From: Planctomycetota bacterium
Lineage (GTDB): Bacteria; Planctomycetota; UBA11346
NCBI GenBank assembly: GCA_028280785.1
Contig: JANQLF010000014.1
Span: forward strand, 1 to 45,347
DNA length: 45,347 nucleotides
Direction of reading: 5' to 3'
Part shown: positions 1 to 8,966 of the stretch, one piece after another
How the letters are laid out: each line of letters begins with the position of its first letter
Numbering within the stretch: the first letter of the stretch is position 1
Notes under the pieces: model-generated
What the model saw: only the letters and a program-made list of their open reading frames with translations
Told to the model about the DNA's origin: nothing
Databases searched by the model: none
Position numbers and translations under genes: made by a program

Positions 1-64
1 CCTAAGCGAAAGCTAACGGCTCCGCATGCGGTTTATAAGCCTCGCTGGCTCAATGATTTATAGT

Positions 65-131
65 TCTCACGGAGAGACAGAGTCACGGAGATCTGTTTGA
101 AGACCCTCCGTGTCTCCGTGTCTCTGTGAGA
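65..131. repeat. CACGGAG-type imperfect inverted repeat
   Basis: Two arms (65-91 and 107-131) built from CACGGAGA-like units are imperfect reverse complements; about 21 of 25 positions match, with a 15-base spacer. Dispersed repeats with this CACGGAGACACGGAG flavour occur in intergenic regions of many environmental bacteria. It lies upstream of the LacI-type gene at 257. It could be a dispersed palindromic element or could fold as an RNA hairpin ending an upstream transcript, but no clean T-run follows. The remaining bases of 1-256 hold the operator at 210-243 and no gene that I can see. Confidence 0.7.
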
Positions 132-209
132 TTTTACCGTTAGACAAAACACTTACATAAAGAGTTATATATACTACATTTATGATTTATTTGTGTGTTT
201 TTACCTTGC

Positions 210-243
210 TATGCGAAACGATTCGCGTATAACGTTTCGCATA
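210..243. promoter_or_regulatory. Putative LacI-family operator before the first operon
   Basis: TATGCGAAACG (210-220) and its exact reverse complement CGTTTCGCATA (233-243) form a perfect 11-bp inverted repeat with a 12-base spacer. Each arm is next to an AACG core, as in operators bound by LacI/GalR proteins. The right arm ends one base before the strong ribosome site GAGGGG (245-250). A bound repressor would therefore sit on the promoter or 5' leader of the LacI-type gene at 257, which suggests autoregulation of the four-gene operon. The binding protein is inferred from position. Confidence 0.65.
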
Positions 244-256
244 TGAGGGGAAATCG

Positions 257-1324
257 ATGCCCGTAACGCTCAGAGATGTAGCTAAACAAGCCGGCTGTGC
301 CCTATCCACCGCATCGAATGTGCTGAATAAGAAAGAGCGCATGTTTCCGATCAGTGAGCGCACCAAACAAAAGGTCATGCAAGCTGCGCAGGAATTGGGT
401 TATCATGCCAATGCGGCTGCCAAGTCATTGCGTAAACAAAAAAGTAACACCATCGGTTTAATTTATTCGGCCAATTTAGCTGGAATGCGCGATGATTTGG
501 CCAGAGACGTCATGGGTGGCGTCGGTAAAACACTAGATGCCTCTGATTATAACTTACTCGTTTACGGTGGTTTTGAAGATATTAAGCAACGGATTATTAG
601 TGCAGCCGCAAGTAAAAGCATTGATGGCTTGCTGTATTTTATTCATACATCGACCTATGATTTATTTCATAGCGAAATAGTCGAAGACTTAAATAAATTG
701 TCGATACCGGTTATGGGTATTCAATTATTTGAACGTCATGAACAAACGCGCAGTGTTGGTTTACGTTCCAAAAATTCTTCTGCTATAGCCGTAAAGCATC
801 TGCATGGTTTAGGTCACAAACGTATTGGTTTTATTAGTTCATCACCTGCACGATTAATTGGACATCAGGAACTCTTGTCAGGTTTTCAACAAACGTGCAC
901 AGAATTAAAGATTAATGCTGAGCATAGTTATGCGATCGAATCAATTGGTGGTAATCAGAAAAATCGTTACCGTGAAGGGCGTTTATTTGCTAAACACATT
1001 ATTGAAGCAGATGAATTACAAGATGCATACTTTATCGCCTCAGATGTGTTAGCAGCCGGATTTAAAGATGAACTCAATGATCGTGGTTATTCAGTGCCAG
1101 GTGACGTTGCCATTGTAGCCTCGGGTAATGTTCTCGATGAATACAACGGATCGGACTTTTTTACCACGATAGACACAAAGCGACAAGGTGTTGCTGAGTT
1201 AGCAGCCAAACGATTGTTAGAATTAATTGAACATAAGGATAAATATCAAGAAGAATTTATCTGCTTAGAACCAGGATTAATTATAAAGAAAAGCTGTGGT
1301 AGTTTATCAGCACAGCGGGAGTAA
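257..1324 (+). CDS. LacI/GalR-family transcriptional regulator
   Basis: This 355-residue protein has the standard LacI layout. Residues 4-24 form the helix-turn-helix (TLRDVAKQAG, then STASNVLN), followed by a hinge around residues 48-62 and a periplasmic-binding-protein-like effector domain to the C-terminus. Such proteins repress catabolic operons until a sugar or sugar acid binds. The start is well supported by GAGGGG seven bases upstream. It leads an operon with the beta-helix gene 4 bases downstream, the amidotransferase-like gene and a secreted beta-helix gene, and a perfect inverted repeat lies just before it. The likely role is local control of degradation or uptake of a polysaccharide or uronate; the effector cannot be read from the sequence. 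It is unlike the other LacI gene (5566-6585) outside the DNA-binding domain. Confidence 0.9.
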   Translation: MPVTLRDVAKQAGCALSTASNVLNKKERMFPISERTKQKVMQAAQELGYHANAAAKSLRKQKSNTIGLIYSANLAGMRDDLARDVMGGVGKTLDASDYNLLVYGGFEDIKQRIISAAASKSIDGLLYFIHTSTYDLFHSEIVEDLNKLSIPVMGIQLFERHEQTRSVGLRSKNSSAIAVKHLHGLGHKRIGFISSSPARLIGHQELLSGFQQTCTELKINAEHSYAIESIGGNQKNRYREGRLFAKHIIEADELQDAYFIASDVLAAGFKDELNDRGYSVPGDVAIVASGNVLDEYNGSDFFTTIDTKRQGVAELAAKRLLELIEHKDKYQEEFICLEPGLIIKKSCGSLSAQRE

Positions 1325-1328
1325 TACA

Positions 1329-2597
1329 ATGAATACCAACGAAATTCATGTCGGTCCACAAAGCACTGACTTGCGCGGTAATACCAGTCGCATCATACAA
1401 ATGGCTATCGACACCTTAGTGCGTCGTGGCGGTGGTGTTGTTCAGCTCGATACAGGTGAATACATTTTGAGCGACAGCTTGCGCATGGGATCAAATATCA
1501 CACTACGTGGGGCGGGTAAAGAAACTTTATTGAAACGTGTTCCGGTAGTTAATTGCGGACTCGTTTGTGATGCCGACAAAGCGCAAACTCAAATTTCACC
1601 CATACAGCCTGAATTATTTGAGGCCGGTATGGGTGTATCGTTGTGGTTTAACGGTCAGAGTAACCGATATATGCCGCGCTACATTACGCATATAGAAGAT
1701 GGTATTTTATATCTCGACGATTTCCTCGATACCGATTATCGCGCTGTAGAAGGCGGTATTGTTACCAATGAATTTCCCATGATTCACGGTGAACGCGCCG
1801 ATGATGTTGTTATTGAAAATTTGTCGATTGATGGCGGCGGCCCCAATGACGATGGTTACGGTAGTCCTGGTATTTATGCGCGACGCAGTAAGCGTTGGTT
1901 GGTAAAAAATGTTCAAGTCACTAATTGTGTTGGTGATGGATTAATCTTTAGCCAGCAAAGTACCCATGGTCGGGTAGAAGATTGTGAATTTTCACATTGT
2001 ACGAATTACGGTGCACATCCCGGTAGCCACAGTGCCCACACCACATTTACCCGTAATGACATTCATCATAACGGCAGTGATGGTTTGTATATTTGCTGGG
2101 GTATCTCGCATTCGACTTTTACCCACAATACTATCCATCATAACGGTTGGAAGAATTTCCGTCATGGCATTTCCATTGGTCATAAAGACACCGATAATCT
2201 GATTGCCGATAATCATGTCTATGAAAATTGGAAACATGGCATTCACTTTCGTGAGAAAACACCAGCGAATAGTGCCCATCGCTGTATCGTCCGTGACAAT
2301 CTGATCGAAAACAACGGAACGCTTCCAGATAATGTGCCCGAACAATGGCGTTATTTACCCGCTGATGAATTACGGGGTTATGGTGTTTCATTGTATGGTA
2401 GCACTGAAGATTTATTATTTGAGCGTAATACCATTCGTGAAACGCGCGCTGATACTGAGAAAGCGCAGATGCATGCCTTCTACGTCGGTGAAAACATCAT
2501 TAATTTGCAATTAAAGGATAATGTGATTGAGGGTCACCCTAGTGAAGCGATTGATGATCGCAGTGGCAAGGTGCAAGAGGCCGTTCATTCATCATGA
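1329..2597 (+). CDS. Right-handed parallel beta-helix protein, no signal peptide
   Basis: The 422-residue product has the periodic coils of the pectate-lyase superfamily. It contains a series of Asn-ended turns such as FTRNDIHHNG, FTHNTIHHNG, IADNHVYENW, VRDNLIENNG and FERNTIRETR between about residues 235 and 395. An N-terminal segment with GGGVVQLDTGEYIL is typical of the start of such helices. The family includes polysaccharide lyases, hydrolases and epimerases, so a carbohydrate substrate is likely, but catalytic residues cannot be assigned. I chose ATG 1329 because GGGAG precedes it and the upstream extension overlaps the regulator gene. There is no signal peptide, in contrast to the related gene at 3344, which suggests a cytoplasmic step on imported oligosaccharides. 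The stop overlaps the next start by four bases (ATGA). Confidence 0.75.
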   Translation: MNTNEIHVGPQSTDLRGNTSRIIQMAIDTLVRRGGGVVQLDTGEYILSDSLRMGSNITLRGAGKETLLKRVPVVNCGLVCDADKAQTQISPIQPELFEAGMGVSLWFNGQSNRYMPRYITHIEDGILYLDDFLDTDYRAVEGGIVTNEFPMIHGERADDVVIENLSIDGGGPNDDGYGSPGIYARRSKRWLVKNVQVTNCVGDGLIFSQQSTHGRVEDCEFSHCTNYGAHPGSHSAHTTFTRNDIHHNGSDGLYICWGISHSTFTHNTIHHNGWKNFRHGISIGHKDTDNLIADNHVYENWKHGIHFREKTPANSAHRCIVRDNLIENNGTLPDNVPEQWRYLPADELRGYGVSLYGSTEDLLFERNTIRETRADTEKAQMHAFYVGENIINLQLKDNVIEGHPSEAIDDRSGKVQEAVHSS

Positions 2598-3340
2598 AGC
2601 CAATTATTGGTATTTCCTGTGCAAGACCAGAACAGGGTGGTATGTATTTGCGTGACGAATATGCACACGCAATTTCACAAGCTGGCGGTATTCCGTATTT
2701 AATTCCACACCTTGCTGACCAATATATACATGATCAATTAGTTGCTCTTGATGGTATCATCTTTTCAGGTGGCAATGATTATGACGCCGGCTTATTTAAT
2801 CAGGCAATGCATCCGTTGTCCAATGCGATGGACAAGCAACGTGAGCACCATGATTTTCAGTTATTTGCCGCATCGCGAGAACAAAAATTGCCGATATTAT
2901 GCATTTGTGCAGGCGCTCAATTAGCGGCGATTCATTTTGGTGCATCAATTATTCAAGATATTAATGATTATAGGCCATATGCGCATCAACATAAAAGGCG
3001 ATTCAAAGAGCATGCCCACGTTTTGGAAATTCAAAAGGGCACGATGCTGCGTACTATGTTTAAGACTGTGCATCCAATTGTTAATAGTGTTCATCATCAA
3101 GCGATTGATGATCGTACATTACCAGAGGGCATACGCATAGCAGCGCGCAGTGATGATGGAATCATTGAGGCATTTGAAATTGAGCCTGGCAGTGTCAATG
3201 ATAATGGTGCGTGGTTTATGGCAGTCCAATGGCATCCAGAGCACTTATCATCAGACAGCGATCAACGAAATATATTTAAACACTTAGTGAGTGCGGCGGA
3301 TCAATCTCATTTAAGCTATGTTGAAAAAAAGGTAATTTAA
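2594..3340 (+). CDS. Class I glutamine amidotransferase-like hydrolase (peptidase C26/PuuD type)
   Basis: The 248-residue protein matches the gamma-glutamyl hydrolase group: N-terminal KPIIGISCARPEQ, FSGGNDYD at about residues 56-63, the nucleophile region ILCICAGAQLAA (Cys near residue 103) and the His/Glu pair in QWHPEHL near residue 216. Family members such as PuuD hydrolyse gamma-glutamyl amides, and the catalytic Cys-His-Glu triad appears complete. It sits between two beta-helix genes in a LacI-controlled operon and overlaps the first by four bases, so it is co-translated with carbohydrate enzymes. A polyamine role is therefore not obvious. It may cleave an amide or gamma-glutamyl group on the substrate, which is inference. 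Confidence 0.8.
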   Translation: MKPIIGISCARPEQGGMYLRDEYAHAISQAGGIPYLIPHLADQYIHDQLVALDGIIFSGGNDYDAGLFNQAMHPLSNAMDKQREHHDFQLFAASREQKLPILCICAGAQLAAIHFGASIIQDINDYRPYAHQHKRRFKEHAHVLEIQKGTMLRTMFKTVHPIVNSVHHQAIDDRTLPEGIRIAARSDDGIIEAFEIEPGSVNDNGAWFMAVQWHPEHLSSDSDQRNIFKHLVSAADQSHLSYVEKKVI

Positions 3341-3343
3341 GTT

Positions 3344-5569
3344 ATGCGAATATTCATTTTATTAGGATTATGTGCTATGCTTTCGTCTGCTGAATATTAT
3401 GTCGATTATGAAAATGGTGATGATAGCAATATTGGAACAAGCGCAGATGCGGCATGGAAGCATTGTCCGGGCGATCTCAATGCCATTGATCGCGCAAAAA
3501 GCGCTACTTTAAAAGCAGGGGACACCGTTTATTTCAAAGGTGGCGTGCGTTATCGCGGCGGTATAGAGGTTAAATGGTCAGGATCACAAGGTGCGCCGAT
3601 ACGCTTTGACGGTAATACGTCAGGAAATTTTGGTAAGGGACCTGCTATTATTGATGGTTCTGCCTCGATAAAAAACTGGAAGCTCTGCTCTGAGGAAAAA
3701 ATGGCAGGTGCTAATACATTGTGGAATAAGATCTATTATGCAGATATCAAACGTGATGCGAATTGGAGGGCATTTTTGCTGTGCGATAATGATTTGCCGT
3801 TACCGGTGGCGCAATGGCCCAATCCAAAAGATCCGATGTTTCAAGATCGTGTCCATGAATTTCATGAGGTCAAAACTAAGTTAAAATCGAGCGATAATGT
3901 GACGGTTTATCTCGGTCCCGGTACCTGGCCGAATAAATCACGACCGGCATCTCTCGTTGTAGAGAAAAAAGGATCAGCAGTAGTCAGTCCGATTGGTGAA
4001 GCTGCCATTCATGTCGCGACTAATGTCGAACATACGATTACAGCCTTTGGTATTAGTATGGTGCCACAGCATACCCAGGTAAAAGATTTATGGTTTTATG
4101 CTGATAAAAAATTAGTGAAAAAAGTGCAGTTGAAAAAAGGTGACGGTGGTCTGCAGCGTTTTACGCTTGATAAGCCGATCAAAGTGAGTGACTTTGGCTT
4201 TAAACTGGCGAGTTCGCATGACAAGAAACCAAAGAATAACTACACCGCTGTGAAGCAGGTCGCTGCGTGGAACAGCGATGATGTCAATGTACTCGAGAAG
4301 AAGGCTAGTGAGTTTGCGGGCATGTCCTTTAGTGATCCGCAACGCTTAACTGCACAAACAGCTGATTATTATAATGGTATGACCATGGCTGTGCATGGCG
4401 GTCATAACTTCACCAAGTATTTACAAGTAACCGGTTTTGACCCTAAAACGCACACACTCAGAGTGACTGCATTAAAGGATACCGTGTACAAGACTACCAA
4501 GTATTCTTTACTGAATTCAGTAAAATTAATTGATATACCTGGCGAATATGCCATTGAAGACATCGGTAACGGTATGGCACGGGTCTTCGTGTATCCACGC
4601 AATGGTAGCAATGTAGATGAGATTTCTTACTCGGTAAAAGAGCAGGCATTCAATATTCAAAAACAATCACATATCGTAATTGATGGATTTAAAATTGAAC
4701 GACAATCAGGTCATAAGACCAGCCCTATCGATATTTGGGATAGCAAACACGTAACCGTACAAAATACCGAGGTGACTATGGCTAGTGGCACAGCTGGGAT
4801 CCATGGTGTGCGCAGTCAAGATGTCCAATTAAAAAATTGTAATTTCCATCACTTGCCAGTGAAAACTCGCGGGTTGCGCTTTGAAGCAGGCAAGCGCTGT
4901 GATGCTATTAATTGCACCATTGTAAAACCAACTGGTACGGCTTTATCTTATGTCAGGACAAATGGTGGTTTGATTTCTGGCAACTCGGTTTCTGAATTCC
5001 ATGGCATGCACTCCAATGGATTAACCTTTTATGTGAAGTGCACGGATTTAATCGTTGAACGCAATCATGTGTTTAAGGGCAACGGCAATGTTGCATTAAC
5101 GATTCAAGATGCAGTCAACGTAGTGATTAAAAATAATGTGATTGATGCCGATGGTGGCATGGGCATGGGCTTATGGGTTGCCACACCGTTTCGTGATATT
5201 CGTATCATTCATAATACGGTGATTAATAGTAATCCGAAGTCCGATTGGCAAACAGCTATTTTCAGCAATAATAAAAATCCTGAGCAAATAGTGGTTAAGA
5301 ATAATATTTTAGATGGGGTAGCCGGAAATTTACCAGGAGAATATAGTCACAATATTTTTCTCAGACTCTGTGATAAAGATAAGTCTACTAGTTCTTTGCA
5401 GAATGTGAGCGCAGCGAAAGTTCTCCATCTTTCAGGAGACAAGCAATTTCAGTTGAAAGCTAATAGCCCTGCTATTGACGCAGCGGCAGACTTAGACGTA
5501 GTCGGTGATTACAGCGGATCCAAGCGTCAAGGCAAACCGGATATTGGTGCCTACGAATTTGCCAACTAA
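3344..5569 (+). CDS. Secreted right-handed parallel beta-helix protein
   Basis: This 741-residue protein begins with a signal peptide (MRIFILLGLCAMLSSA, cleavage probably after Ala16). Then comes YYVDYENGDDSNIGTS, a start typical of extracellular beta-helix proteins of polysaccharide-degrading bacteria. Residues from about 440 to 650 carry regular coils (VQNTEVTM, LKNCNFHH, ISGNSVSE, VERNHVFK, IKNNVIDA, IHNTVINS, VKNNILDG). The C-terminus ends in the common KPDIGAYEF motif. The middle (about 110-430) is probably beta-sandwich material. A lyase or epimerase acting on an extracellular polysaccharide is plausible, though no active site is proven. It is the last gene of the operon, three bases after the amidotransferase-like gene, and its stop overlaps that of the convergent LacI gene. 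Confidence 0.8.
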   Translation: MRIFILLGLCAMLSSAEYYVDYENGDDSNIGTSADAAWKHCPGDLNAIDRAKSATLKAGDTVYFKGGVRYRGGIEVKWSGSQGAPIRFDGNTSGNFGKGPAIIDGSASIKNWKLCSEEKMAGANTLWNKIYYADIKRDANWRAFLLCDNDLPLPVAQWPNPKDPMFQDRVHEFHEVKTKLKSSDNVTVYLGPGTWPNKSRPASLVVEKKGSAVVSPIGEAAIHVATNVEHTITAFGISMVPQHTQVKDLWFYADKKLVKKVQLKKGDGGLQRFTLDKPIKVSDFGFKLASSHDKKPKNNYTAVKQVAAWNSDDVNVLEKKASEFAGMSFSDPQRLTAQTADYYNGMTMAVHGGHNFTKYLQVTGFDPKTHTLRVTALKDTVYKTTKYSLLNSVKLIDIPGEYAIEDIGNGMARVFVYPRNGSNVDEISYSVKEQAFNIQKQSHIVIDGFKIERQSGHKTSPIDIWDSKHVTVQNTEVTMASGTAGIHGVRSQDVQLKNCNFHHLPVKTRGLRFEAGKRCDAINCTIVKPTGTALSYVRTNGGLISGNSVSEFHGMHSNGLTFYVKCTDLIVERNHVFKGNGNVALTIQDAVNVVIKNNVIDADGGMGMGLWVATPFRDIRIIHNTVINSNPKSDWQTAIFSNNKNPEQIVVKNNILDGVAGNLPGEYSHNIFLRLCDKDKSTSSLQNVSAAKVLHLSGDKQFQLKANSPAIDAAADLDVVGDYSGSKRQGKPDIGAYEFAN

Positions 5570-6585
5570 GTACTTTCGCGTTTAATTAATTCATTTTCGA
5601 AGACATAGGTCTTAATCGCTTGATTGTCTTTCTTCGATAATCGCTCGACCGCATGCTTGACCATTTCTTCAATCGGCATGTTCACTGCGGTTATCTGTGG
5701 ATAGAGTTGGGTGCAAATCGGTTCGTTGCCATAACCGACAATGGCAATGTCACGTGGTACTTTTAATCCAGCTTCTTGTAATGCACCCATGACGTGGCCG
5801 ACTAAGCCATCATTTGGTAGGACTATGGCCGATACCGGCATGTGCTGGCTACGCAGACGAATAATCTCATCCACTAAGTGATTGCGTAATAAATCTGCAA
5901 TGGCCTTACCACCGCCACCGCTACTCATGATTAACTCTTCTAAGTTCGGTATGTTATTATCGGTCAGAGCGTCCTGGTACCCTTTTAGACGATCTGCAGC
6001 GAGAGGGTTTTTTCCTCGGCCAAAATTTAAAAAAGCGATGTAGCGATGCCCTTGTTGAATAAGGTGCTCGGTTGCTCGATAAATAGCTGCATGGTCATCA
6101 TCACAAACACTTAAGACGCCATTAATGTTGCATTGTCTGCGAATGACTGCGACAGGAATATCCATATCGACGAGTTTACGCGCGAGTGCGTTCCACTTCT
6201 TAATTTTTGGTGCGAAAAAGATCAGGCTATCTGCTTGAATCGTCTGTGTGCACTCTGGATCGTTTAGCATCTCATCGATTTCATTTTCTGAATAGACGAC
6301 TAATTCGAGTCGCGTGCCAATGGTCGCTGCTTTAGCGCTGGAAAGCGCACGAAAATAAAAGCTCGAACTTGGCGCATCGCCGAAGGGCATCACCAAACCA
6401 ATGCAGTGGGTGAGTCGACGACGATGCGGGGCGTTACGATTCGCATCATAGCCCATGTCTTGTATAATGGACAAGACGCGTTGGCGCGTCGCGTCAGATA
6501 TACGACCTTTATCGTTGATGACAGATGACACCGTGTAGGTAGAAACTCCACATGCTTTAGCTACATCGCGAATCGAAACACCCAT
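5566..6585 (-). CDS. LacI/GalR-family transcriptional regulator (second)
   Basis: The 339-residue protein has an N-terminal helix-turn-helix (SIRDVAKACGVSTYTVSSVI, residues 4-23), a short hinge and a type I periplasmic-binding-like effector domain (for example IAIVGYGNEPI near residue 290). The start is supported by GAGGAA eight bases upstream. It lies 14 bases downstream of the heparinase-type gene on the same strand, so the two are probably one transcript and this protein probably controls that unit. The stop overlaps the stop of the convergent beta-helix gene by three bases, leaving no room for a terminator between the operons. The effector is unknown. Confidence 0.9.
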   Translation of the reverse strand: MGVSIRDVAKACGVSTYTVSSVINDKGRISDATRQRVLSIIQDMGYDANRNAPHRRRLTHCIGLVMPFGDAPSSSFYFRALSSAKAATIGTRLELVVYSENEIDEMLNDPECTQTIQADSLIFFAPKIKKWNALARKLVDMDIPVAVIRRQCNINGVLSVCDDDHAAIYRATEHLIQQGHRYIAFLNFGRGKNPLAADRLKGYQDALTDNNIPNLEELIMSSGGGGKAIADLLRNHLVDEIIRLRSQHMPVSAIVLPNDGLVGHVMGALQEAGLKVPRDIAIVGYGNEPICTQLYPQITAVNMPIEEMVKHAVERLSKKDNQAIKTYVFENELIKREST

Positions 6586-6599
6586 AATGAATTCCTCGT

Positions 6600-8750
6600 T
6601 TAATGTTCTTCAAATTTATCTTTAGCAGAAATACTTATGATTTCTTTACCACCACGCTTACACACGATCTGTGAAGGTGTCTTCATGTCTGCATTTGCTT
6701 GCCAAGTCCAGACATCGTCGATGCCATCACCTTGTACATGTACGACTGAAATACTGCCGTCATTTTTATAAGAAATCTTTAATCCAGCTTTTTTCCACGG
6801 ATTGAGTACGCAGGCATATTGAATGGCATCGGAATCTGCACTGAATGAAACTTTTTGAACCTGTTTATTACCCTTTGGGCTTTTAATAATGTGTCCAGAT
6901 ACCTTGCCAGTAATAGGTTGATTGGCGATGACTTGGAAAGGCATTTGTGCACCAGCTTCGCCTTCGAATATACCGAGACCAGACGCAGCGTCAGTAAGCT
7001 GTGCTTTTGGTGAGTGATTATTCCAAGCAATGTTTTGTTGACCATTAGCGGTAATGTCGTCTAAGATCAAAATGTATTCATTAGGTAGCCAGGCGACACT
7101 GCGACGAAAGGTTTTTAAATCTGGATAGGCATTACCAGCCTCGCCTTCGACAAAGGTACGACCAGTTTCTTTATCATGCTTCCATGTAGTCACATAGCTC
7201 AGCGTGCGCATGTCCTTATTTTTAATCGGCTGGGTCCAACCCGATCCTTCACCTAATTGGCCTTTACCATTAACTAAAATAGTATTGTGATTAGCGGTTA
7301 ATTTCGGTGCATCATAAACACTTGGGTGAGCAACGTGCTGGCCGTCTAGATGCATCGCAAAGGTATTGGCATCTGGATCGTCATGTGCAACACTAATATA
7401 ATTTGGTTTGTTTGGATTCATGTGGCGATATTCATTGAGTTTAAAGCCACCATAGGGACCACATTTGAACATAAATAATGGTGATGAATCGGTCCAATCT
7501 TTGCGCATCCACGCTACCCCGAGATCACCAAATAAACGACTTTTCGGTAATGAATCTAGTGAACCTGTTTTAACTTTGGGATTATAATAAAGTATGGTTG
7601 ACCACGTTGAATTGCTTTCACTTATGCATGCATTGTGCATTGCGACCATAGCTGCCTGCGCAGTTTCATCGCCTGATAATGCAGGGCCGATAAAGAAAGC
7701 GCCTGTTTTATTCCATTTACGATTAGGTCCATTTTTTGAATCACCATAACTTAAATGACCGCGACGTTTAAAATCAAATGAATACACTTGCGAAGACCAC
7801 GCCTCGTGCAGTCCTTCATGCTTGCGGTAAGCAGTTCCCAGACAGCGATCCATCATAGTAATAGCGTAGGCAAGGTGGGCGAAACCAAATTGAGAATAGG
7901 TGACGCTTTCATGACAATCACCTTCGTCAGGAAACCATTTCATCACGTAGTCTATTTCTTTTTTAGTTTGTTCGAGCATCCAGCTAGCTTCGATGCCTTC
8001 TTTATCGGCTACGGCTAATAAGCATGAAACTAAACCTTTATTGCGAAACCAACGATGATTATTGGCTGGGTCTTGTTGCCAGTATTTAACTTTATGTAAG
8101 CCTTTTTTCATATGACCGAGGTGGTACATGCGGCGTGCATGAGTAAATAATTTTTGCGTCGCTTGATCACGAAATTCAGGATCTAAATCATTGTAGACGG
8201 CGTCGTAACACATGGCTGCGAGTAACATCACACAGGAGCCGCCCATACCGCTATCGGCTTCAGCGCCAGTATCCCAATGTGCTTGGCTGACAATTTCTTT
8301 AAGGAGCGCGATGGTGTTATCACGGAGCTTTTCATCACCGGTAAGACAATAAGCCAACGGTAAATTCGGTAGGCGCCCTAATGCATGCACAACACCAGCG
8401 TTGGCATTTGCATACATTCTTGCCAGTCCCTTGGGATTTACACGAATGCCTGACGCCGTTGTTATAATAGAATTAATGTGATGTTTAAGAATAGGATCAC
8501 TATCTTTTTGTTTATAGAGCGCCTGAAACTCTTCCTTGCTGAGGAACAGTCGTGGATGAACGCCACGGAGTTCTTTAACGATTCCCAAAGACGTATCGAT
8601 TGTTGGATCGGCGTCAGGCACATGAACCATGTGCTTTTCAGCTGGGATGACTTTGTGTTTTTTCTTTTTCTTTGCTGCAGCGCTAAGATCGGCGCTGGTA
8701 CTGCCGAGTACGAGCAAACTAAGAGTGATGAGCATACTTAAACGAATCAC
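6600..8750 (-). CDS. Secreted heparinase II/III-type protein (alginate-lyase-like)
   Basis: The 716-residue product resembles heparinase II/III-like polysaccharide lyases. An all-alpha toroid lies at about residues 60-400 (RLFLSKEEFQALYKQ, ANNHRWFRNKGL, GDCHESVTYSQFG). A beta-sandwich half contains HMNPNKPNYISVAHDDPDAN, an H-rich segment (VAHPSVYDAPKLTANHNTIL) and LILDDI. These enzymes cleave uronic-acid polysaccharides by beta-elimination in the periplasm or outside the cell. I use GTG 8750 rather than the upstream ATG because AAAGGAAG lies six bases before it and it directly opens a signal peptide (IRLSMLITLSLLVLG). A lysine run (KKKKK) follows the signal. The LacI gene 14 bases downstream suggests substrate-dependent induction. 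The exact substrate cannot be given. Confidence 0.8.
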   Translation of the reverse strand: MIRLSMLITLSLLVLGSTSADLSAAAKKKKKHKVIPAEKHMVHVPDADPTIDTSLGIVKELRGVHPRLFLSKEEFQALYKQKDSDPILKHHINSIITTASGIRVNPKGLARMYANANAGVVHALGRLPNLPLAYCLTGDEKLRDNTIALLKEIVSQAHWDTGAEADSGMGGSCVMLLAAMCYDAVYNDLDPEFRDQATQKLFTHARRMYHLGHMKKGLHKVKYWQQDPANNHRWFRNKGLVSCLLAVADKEGIEASWMLEQTKKEIDYVMKWFPDEGDCHESVTYSQFGFAHLAYAITMMDRCLGTAYRKHEGLHEAWSSQVYSFDFKRRGHLSYGDSKNGPNRKWNKTGAFFIGPALSGDETAQAAMVAMHNACISESNSTWSTILYYNPKVKTGSLDSLPKSRLFGDLGVAWMRKDWTDSSPLFMFKCGPYGGFKLNEYRHMNPNKPNYISVAHDDPDANTFAMHLDGQHVAHPSVYDAPKLTANHNTILVNGKGQLGEGSGWTQPIKNKDMRTLSYVTTWKHDKETGRTFVEGEAGNAYPDLKTFRRSVAWLPNEYILILDDITANGQQNIAWNNHSPKAQLTDAASGLGIFEGEAGAQMPFQVIANQPITGKVSGHIIKSPKGNKQVQKVSFSADSDAIQYACVLNPWKKAGLKISYKNDGSISVVHVQGDGIDDVWTWQANADMKTPSQIVCKRGGKEIISISAKDKFEEH

Positions 8751-8966
8751 GGTTATCTTCCTTTCTGTCGGCAATATGCCAAACATGTTAGTCAAATAAC
8801 TGAGATTTCAAGAAATTGTGACTGCCTAAACAAATAAGACTAACAGGGGCTATAGTAGCATAAAACCGGTGAAAAATGGCATTTAAGACGATATTTGTAG
8901 AAAATCCTAGCAAAAAGGGCAAAACTCGATACCATTCCGTTTGCCTAACACTAGGAGAATCTTGTT
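8751..8966. promoter_or_regulatory. Divergent promoter region with a weak LacI-like site
   Basis: This gap separates the divergent heparinase-type and HEAT-VWA genes and must hold both promoters. TAAAACCGGTGAAAA (8861-8875) is an imperfect palindrome centred on CCGG, the style of centre found in LacI-family operators. It could be the site for the second LacI protein. I see no other repeat or gene here, and no convincing -35/-10 pair. Confidence 0.3.
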
